A stretch of DNA of 47,171 nucleotides. Origin: Scleroderma bovista. Lineage: Eukaryota; Basidiomycota; Agaricomycetes; Boletales; Sclerodermataceae. The notes beneath the pieces were generated by a model that did not search any database, was not told the DNA's origin, and saw only the letters and a program-made list of their open reading frames with translations. The stretch covers positions 1-47,171 of the forward strand of contig JAYMGJ010000823.1 in the NCBI GenBank assembly GCA_037178675.1. The letters are read 5' to 3'. The first letter of the stretch is position 1. The number at the start of each line of letters is the position of its first letter. This document shows positions 42,075-47,171 of the stretch, one piece after another. Position numbers and translations under genes: made by a program.

Positions 42075-45000
42075 TCATTCAGCTGGTATGAAACATTCAT
42101 TCCAGTGTTCCCCATGAACCATCTGACTAAGATCCAATTCCACACCCCCTCTTGGAATAACCACTTTGGTCCACATATCATAGAATGGCTGCCACATAGT
42201 AGGTGGAATCCACAAAAGCAACTGGCCATGTGAACCTCTAATCCATCCATCTTTGTGAAGTCTGACATTTTGATGTAAACCCTTTTCATCATCAAAAGTT
42301 GCATCTAGAAGAGTTTCCCCATCTTGCAAGAAATGAGATGCCACAGGTGAGAAACAGATGGGGTGTCCAGGATCATAATTTTTGCAGAATTGTACATAGC
42401 CCTTGGCATCCCAGATTCTCACAGTCATATCATATGAGCCTGACACAATCTCTGCACCATCAGCAGAGAATGAAACAGACTTCACCCAACCATCATGACC
42501 TTCAAGAGGGCAGCCAATCTGTGCACAAGCCACACTATCCCAAATCCTCACAGTATTGTCAGAGGAGCCAGACACAATTTTGGTACCATCAGGTGAGAAT
42601 ACAGTGGAAAGAACCATGCCTGTGTGACCCTCAAGTGTATGGCCAATCTGTGCTTGTGTCTTAACATCCCAGATCCTTACAGTCTTGTCCCAGGAGGCTG
42701 ACACTATCCTTAAACCATTAGGAGAGAAGGCAACTGATTGCACAATATCTGTGTGGCCTTGAAGTGGGCTGCCAATCTGTGCACCTTTCTTCCTATCCCA
42801 GATTCGTACAGTTTTGTCATTTGAGCCTGACACAATTCTTTTCCCATCAGAGGAGAATGCAACAGACTGGACTGGGGCAGCATGACCTATCAATGGCTTG
42901 CCACTCTGTGACCCTTTCTTAGGATTCCAGACCCTTATAGTGTGATCATCTGAACCTGAAACAATCTTTTTTCCATTGAAAGAATATGCAACTGAGTTGA
43001 CTGCTCCAGTATGACCATGGAATGGATCACCAATCTGGACACCTGTATTGGCATCCCAAACTCTTATAGTCTTATCAGATGAGCATGATACAATTTTTTT
43101 CCCATCAGGAGAGAATGCAATGGACTGGACCCAATGACTGTGACCATGAAGAGAATTGCCAATCTGCACACGACTCTTAGCATCCCAGATCCTCACAGTT
43201 TGGTCTCCTGAACTTGTTGCAATCCTTGTACCATCAGGGGAGAATGCAACTGATTGAATATAGTCATTGTGACCAAGAGATTGGTTGCTAACATTGACAC
43301 AGTCGCCTTTCCAGATCCTCACAGACTTGTCAGATGAACCTGACACAATCTTTTTTCCATCAGGAGAAATTGCAATGGATTGGACCCAGTGAGTATGACC
43401 CTCAAGAGACCTCCCAATCTGTGTGCCTTCAGTATCCCACACTCTGATAGTGTTGTCATAAGAGCCTGACACAATCCTGGTTCCATCTGGGGAGAAAGAA
43501 ACTGATTGCACAGAATGTGTGTGCCCTGCAAGTGGTCTTCCAATTTGCACACCCTTCTCAGCATCCCAAATTCTCACAGTACCATCAGAAGAGCCTGAGA
43601 CAATTCTGCTTCCATCAGGTGAGAATGCAACTGATTGGACCTGATTAGAGTGGCCCTCCAATGACTTGCCAACCTGACCTCCTCCCTCTACATCCCATAC
43701 CCTCACTGTCTTGTCATATGAGCCTGACACAATCCTTGTGCCATCTGGGGAGAATGCAGCAGACTGGACATAGTGGGTGTGACCTTGAAGTGGACTGCCA
43801 ATCTGAACACCTTTCTCAGTATCCCATACTCTTAGAGTGTTGTCTCTAGAGCCTGACACAATCCTTGTGCCATCAGGGGAGAAAGCAACTGAGTTGACTG
43901 GTTCAGAGTGACCCTGGAATGGACTGCCAATCTGTACACCCCTCTTCACATCCCACACAATCAAGGTGGTGTCAAAAGAACCTGTTACAACCCTTGTGCC
44001 ATCTGGGGAGAAAGCAACTGATTGGACATAGCCAGAATGACCATGCAAAGGACTCCCAATTGGAACACAACTCTCAGCATCCCATACTCTAACACTCATG
44101 TCATTTGAACCTGACACAACCTTTGTGCCATCTGGTGAGAATGCAACTGAAGTCACAGTACCATCATGCCCCTGCAGAAGTACCTGAGCATCTGGCCACT
44201 CCTGAAGTTGTCCTACAGCAGCTTTGGCAAGTTGGGAGAACTTGGGCCTGAGAGCCTTGCATAGCACAGAGCTCTCAGGAGCAAGGGGAAGTGCTGAGAT
44301 GTACAAATGGGGAGTGCTTGAGGAGATTGCACCAGCAAAGTTTTGAATGAACTTGACACAATCCCTTGCCAGGGCTACAAGATCCTCATATCCCTTCTTT
44401 TCCTGTTCATCAACTAATCAGAAAAGAGTTCAGTATATAACCACAACTACTCACCTGTAGCCATCTCCCAAGAGATGCTAGATCAATGGCAGCATTATCA
44501 AGTCCACCAACAAAACTCAGAACTTCCAACCAGAATAAAACCTTTTCACTTCCCAGAAGATCCCTGACCTGCTCTGCAAGGGAAGAAGTGAATTGCGTGG
44601 TCATGAGATGCTTGATCCAGTATTTGCATGTGTACTCCAAGTGCAATGGGATGCAACTTTTGACTTTCACAGCAAGATCCTCGACCTCGGAATTGAGTAT
44701 GTAGGAGTTCTCCAATTGGCAGATATTGAACCGCAGGTCATCACGGAGAACGCGGAGTGAGGAAAGGGCCAGGTCGGCTTGAATAGATGGGTCGCCAGAG
44801 AAATACTTTCCACTTCGGGAAGCACTAGCTAGGAATTCGTAGAAGGACGCATTCATTGGACGAACGGAGGTGGTGCGGAGTTTGACAGCAGTGAGCACTA
44901 TACTCATGAAGCTGATAATGATATTCGAATCATACTGGTCGGCCTCCTGTGCGAAGTGACGGCGCATCTTGGTGAATGCTTCCATCGAAAGCGGCTCATA

Positions 45001-47100
45001 GGTATAAATGACTTGTCGCATCACGGAGCAAAAGCGCTCGCGAGGAAGTGGCCTCGGGCCGATGATAGCATCCAGCGTTGCGGAGTATATGGTGTCCAGA
45101 AGCGGTTCCCCCTCTCCACGCACCAACTCCACCATGTCAACCAAACGCTCCTTGGCCGACATTCCAGGGACGTGTGGATTGAGATAGTAGCAAGAGAGAC
45201 GGGCCACCTCATATAGACCTTTAGATATCTCAGCCATCTGCTTGACTTCGTGCGGCTCAATACCACTATATTTCGAGATTTGATTGGAAATGTAATGACG
45301 GAGTTCCTTTTCCATGTCCTCTGTAGAGAAGCCGTTCAAGGACAGGACTTTCACGTGTGGAGAGCTGCCCAGAGCACGCTGGATGTCGTCCAATGGACGA
45401 GATGCGAGAAGGATGCGGAAGTTAGGAGGAAGACTTGCAGCTTCTTTAGACGCGAGCGCTGCCAGGATGTGCATTCGCGACGAGCTGGGTCCACTCTCAT
45501 CTAACCCGTCGATGATGATAACCACGTTCTTCATGGCCCCATCCGCGACTTTCGAGATAGGCTCCAACAGTAGTTTCTCCCATTGTTGCATGACGTCGCG
45601 GGTAGTCTTGAGCGAGGGATATCTGGTGACAGTGTCAACTAGCACGTGTCTGAACGAAGGATCGTAGTCGGCAAGGTCGCGCGCAATAGTCGTGAATATC
45701 TTGTCCTGACGACGGTCGATCTGCCTGTCCCCGGCGAAGCAGAAGTACGTCGTGAGTTTTCCAACGTTCTCTAGCCACTGCGCAATGGTGTGAATGATAG
45801 CGGATTTGCCTTGGCCAGCCAGCCCGTGGAGCCAAAAAACCCGCGGCGTGTTCACATCGGGGTCGTGGATCCAGCGTACGATGTCTTGTAGAACGTCTTT
45901 TCTCGTGCCATCCATGCATCTTATCCTGGAGTCCAATATTGTCTCCTTTACGTATAGCATCCCCTCCAGTCTCGTATCTTGGAGACCACGGAGGACGGGG
46001 GCGAACTTGACTGGGCCATCCTGGGCTTTACGATCGTGATACTGTTTCATCAAAGTATCGAGTGCCTGATTGTAGCCATCGATGGCAGCCTGCGTTTCAG
46101 ACGCGATGTCCTTTCCAAGTCGCTTCCCTAATGACAGTCCGTCAGAGGACTGCAATCAGAAACAGGTGTAAATGTCTCACAGGAGCTCTTGACATCAGCG
46201 TAGTTTTTGATGAACTGCGTGCTATCGTTTACGACATGGGTGATGCATGCTAGCGTTTCTTTCCTTGTATCGAACTTGGTAAGAATTTGGTCATTGCGAA
46301 GGAACTCATAGACTTGTTGGAGTATGGGAAGCAGGCCAGAGACTGCTGCGTCCACCTTCGCTTGCGTGATGACCAACTGACAAGATGGCGTCAGAGGTGA
46401 ATTATTACTAAATAAAGAGCATACCTGAGCAGCACTGGTTAACACTTCCAACAACACCCGGGCGTACGGTGGGACCTGCGTAGATAAATGAGTTCAGCTC
46501 CATGAAGAAATGGGGGAAATGTACGTCGATCTTGGTAGAGACAGCAGTAATGAATTTCTTGAGAGACTCGAGGGAGGTCGCACTGATGTCTTCAAGCTTG
46601 GGGGAAGAATCAGTCTCATCGACAAGGCCGGCGTCACTTTGAACAGCACCCGGCACAAGTGCCATTTTCTCCTCGTCATGTGCAACAGGCTCGTCAATCT
46701 GTCCTGTGGCGAGCGACTGTCGTACAAGAGCTCAGCAGTTAACGTTAGTTTCCATGCAAAATACTGTACACACCCCCTGGACAGGTATGGCCCTGGCCAA
46801 TTGCGCTAGAGCGGGTAGGGCATCGCCCGCTGGGGAAATTTGGATGCGTTTTTCGTGATGATGGAATAGATTCTTAAACGTGGCGAGTTTGTTGTGGATG
46901 GCGTTACCAGCTTTCGCAGGCGTCGGGGTAATCTCGGTATTAGCAGCTTGGGATGGCCCTTTCAACTAATGACCCGAAGATGGATTAACAATCATTTGAA
47001 AGGAATACAATACACCACGCACCATGCGTGACTCTGGGTCGTCTTGGCCAGAATCAGGTTTCACTGATTTGGAAAAACGGCGCAGAGGATTTTTTGGCAT
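42075..47100 (-). CDS. NACHT-WD40 (NWD/STAND) protein with 14 WD repeats
   Basis: Seven exons on the minus strand (47100-47023, 46965-46774, 46716-46525, 46475-46425, 46376-46194, 46149-44455, 44402-42075) give 1572 aa. Layout: a helical N-terminal region (about 30-230) of no named domain; a NACHT NTPase with Walker A GLAGQGKS (341-348), Walker B VVIIIDGLDE (441-450) and LLASRPL; a helical linker; then 14 WD repeats (about 870-1475), enough for two seven-bladed propellers; and a C-terminal tail. NWD proteins are fungal STAND signalling ATPases linked to non-self recognition and programmed cell death (HET-E/D type). Regulation by ligand-driven oligomerisation is known for the family, not seen here. 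Acceptor 44403 is chosen over one 11 bp upstream because it alone keeps frame into EKKGYEDLVALARD. Intron 5 (46150-46193, donor GTCAAG) is the least certain. The WD40 exon is nearly CpG-free. Confidence 0.9.
42380..44190 (-). repeat. Coding tandem array of 14 WD-repeat units (~129 bp each)
   Basis: The WD40 exon consists of 14 head-to-tail units of about 43 codons, each following the pattern GH-x-x-x-V-x-SVAFSPDG, then (T/K)(R/K)IVSGS, x-D-x-TVR(I/V)WD. Units stay close at the DNA level as well (recurring GTCTGACACAATC- and CCATCAGGGGAGAA-type blocks on the plus strand). Such internally similar arrays are prone to unequal crossing-over and gene conversion, which in NWD genes alters recognition specificity. 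Confidence 0.9.
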
Positions 47101-47171
47101 CGAGAAACAGGTATGTACGACAGTAAGATGGTATCAGACTTCGAAGTTGGCTTGAAGCTGAGGGTAGCGAG

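Noticed and set aside
1..47171. tRNA genes
   Set aside because: I looked for B-box-like GGTTCGANTCC with a matching A box and found no convincing pair; a tRNAscan run would be decisive.

Overview
The window is nuclear DNA of a filamentous fungus, almost certainly a mushroom-forming basidiomycete (Agaricomycetes). The reasons are dense introns of about 40-65 bp with GT(A/G)NGT donors and CTNA-type branch points, several micro-exons, fungal versions of core genes, a large NACHT-WD40 protein, and Ty1/copia and Ty3/gypsy elements. I cannot name the species. All multi-exon models below were spliced by hand from reading-frame continuity and family conservation; every accepted model closes in frame.

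Layout. 1-745: decayed Ty3/gypsy reverse-transcriptase fragment. 1.8-12.2 kb: core genes. These are an unrecognised membrane protein (+), an OPI3-type phospholipid N-methyltransferase (+), a PAP2 lipid phosphatase (-), the CCR4-NOT subunit NOT2 (-) and a secreted GH30 beta-glucanase (-). 12.2-29.6 kb: accessory block. It holds a long gene-poor stretch, a ~115-bp tandem array lying directly upstream of a 15-exon tyrosine-recombinase-like gene (DUF3435/Crypton/Starship-captain type catalytic layout with a C-terminal Cys/His zinc-binding region), a G/T-rich minisatellite, a complete Ty1/copia element with identical LTRs inserted in old CpG-poor repeat DNA, and a probable solo LTR. 29.6-40.0 kb: core genes again. 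These are the AP-1 beta adaptin (-), an F-box/WD40/UIM protein (-) divergent from a MICOS Mic26/27 (apolipoprotein O) gene (+), mitochondrial ribosomal protein bL31m (-) and a BAR-SH3 protein (-). 40.0-47.1 kb: gene-free DNA and then a NACHT-WD40 (NWD/STAND) gene (-) with 14 WD repeats.

How parts relate. OPI3 and the PAP2 phosphatase are convergent neighbours and both act in phospholipid metabolism. AP-1 beta (clathrin adaptor) and BAR-SH3 (membrane curvature) both act in membrane traffic, but this looks like ordinary conserved gene order rather than a cluster. The most unusual material is the recombinase gene with its upstream array, the nearly CpG-free DNA covering the WD40 half of the NWD gene, and the copia copy, which has identical LTRs yet carries three separate CpG-to-TpG-type changes that probably silence it.
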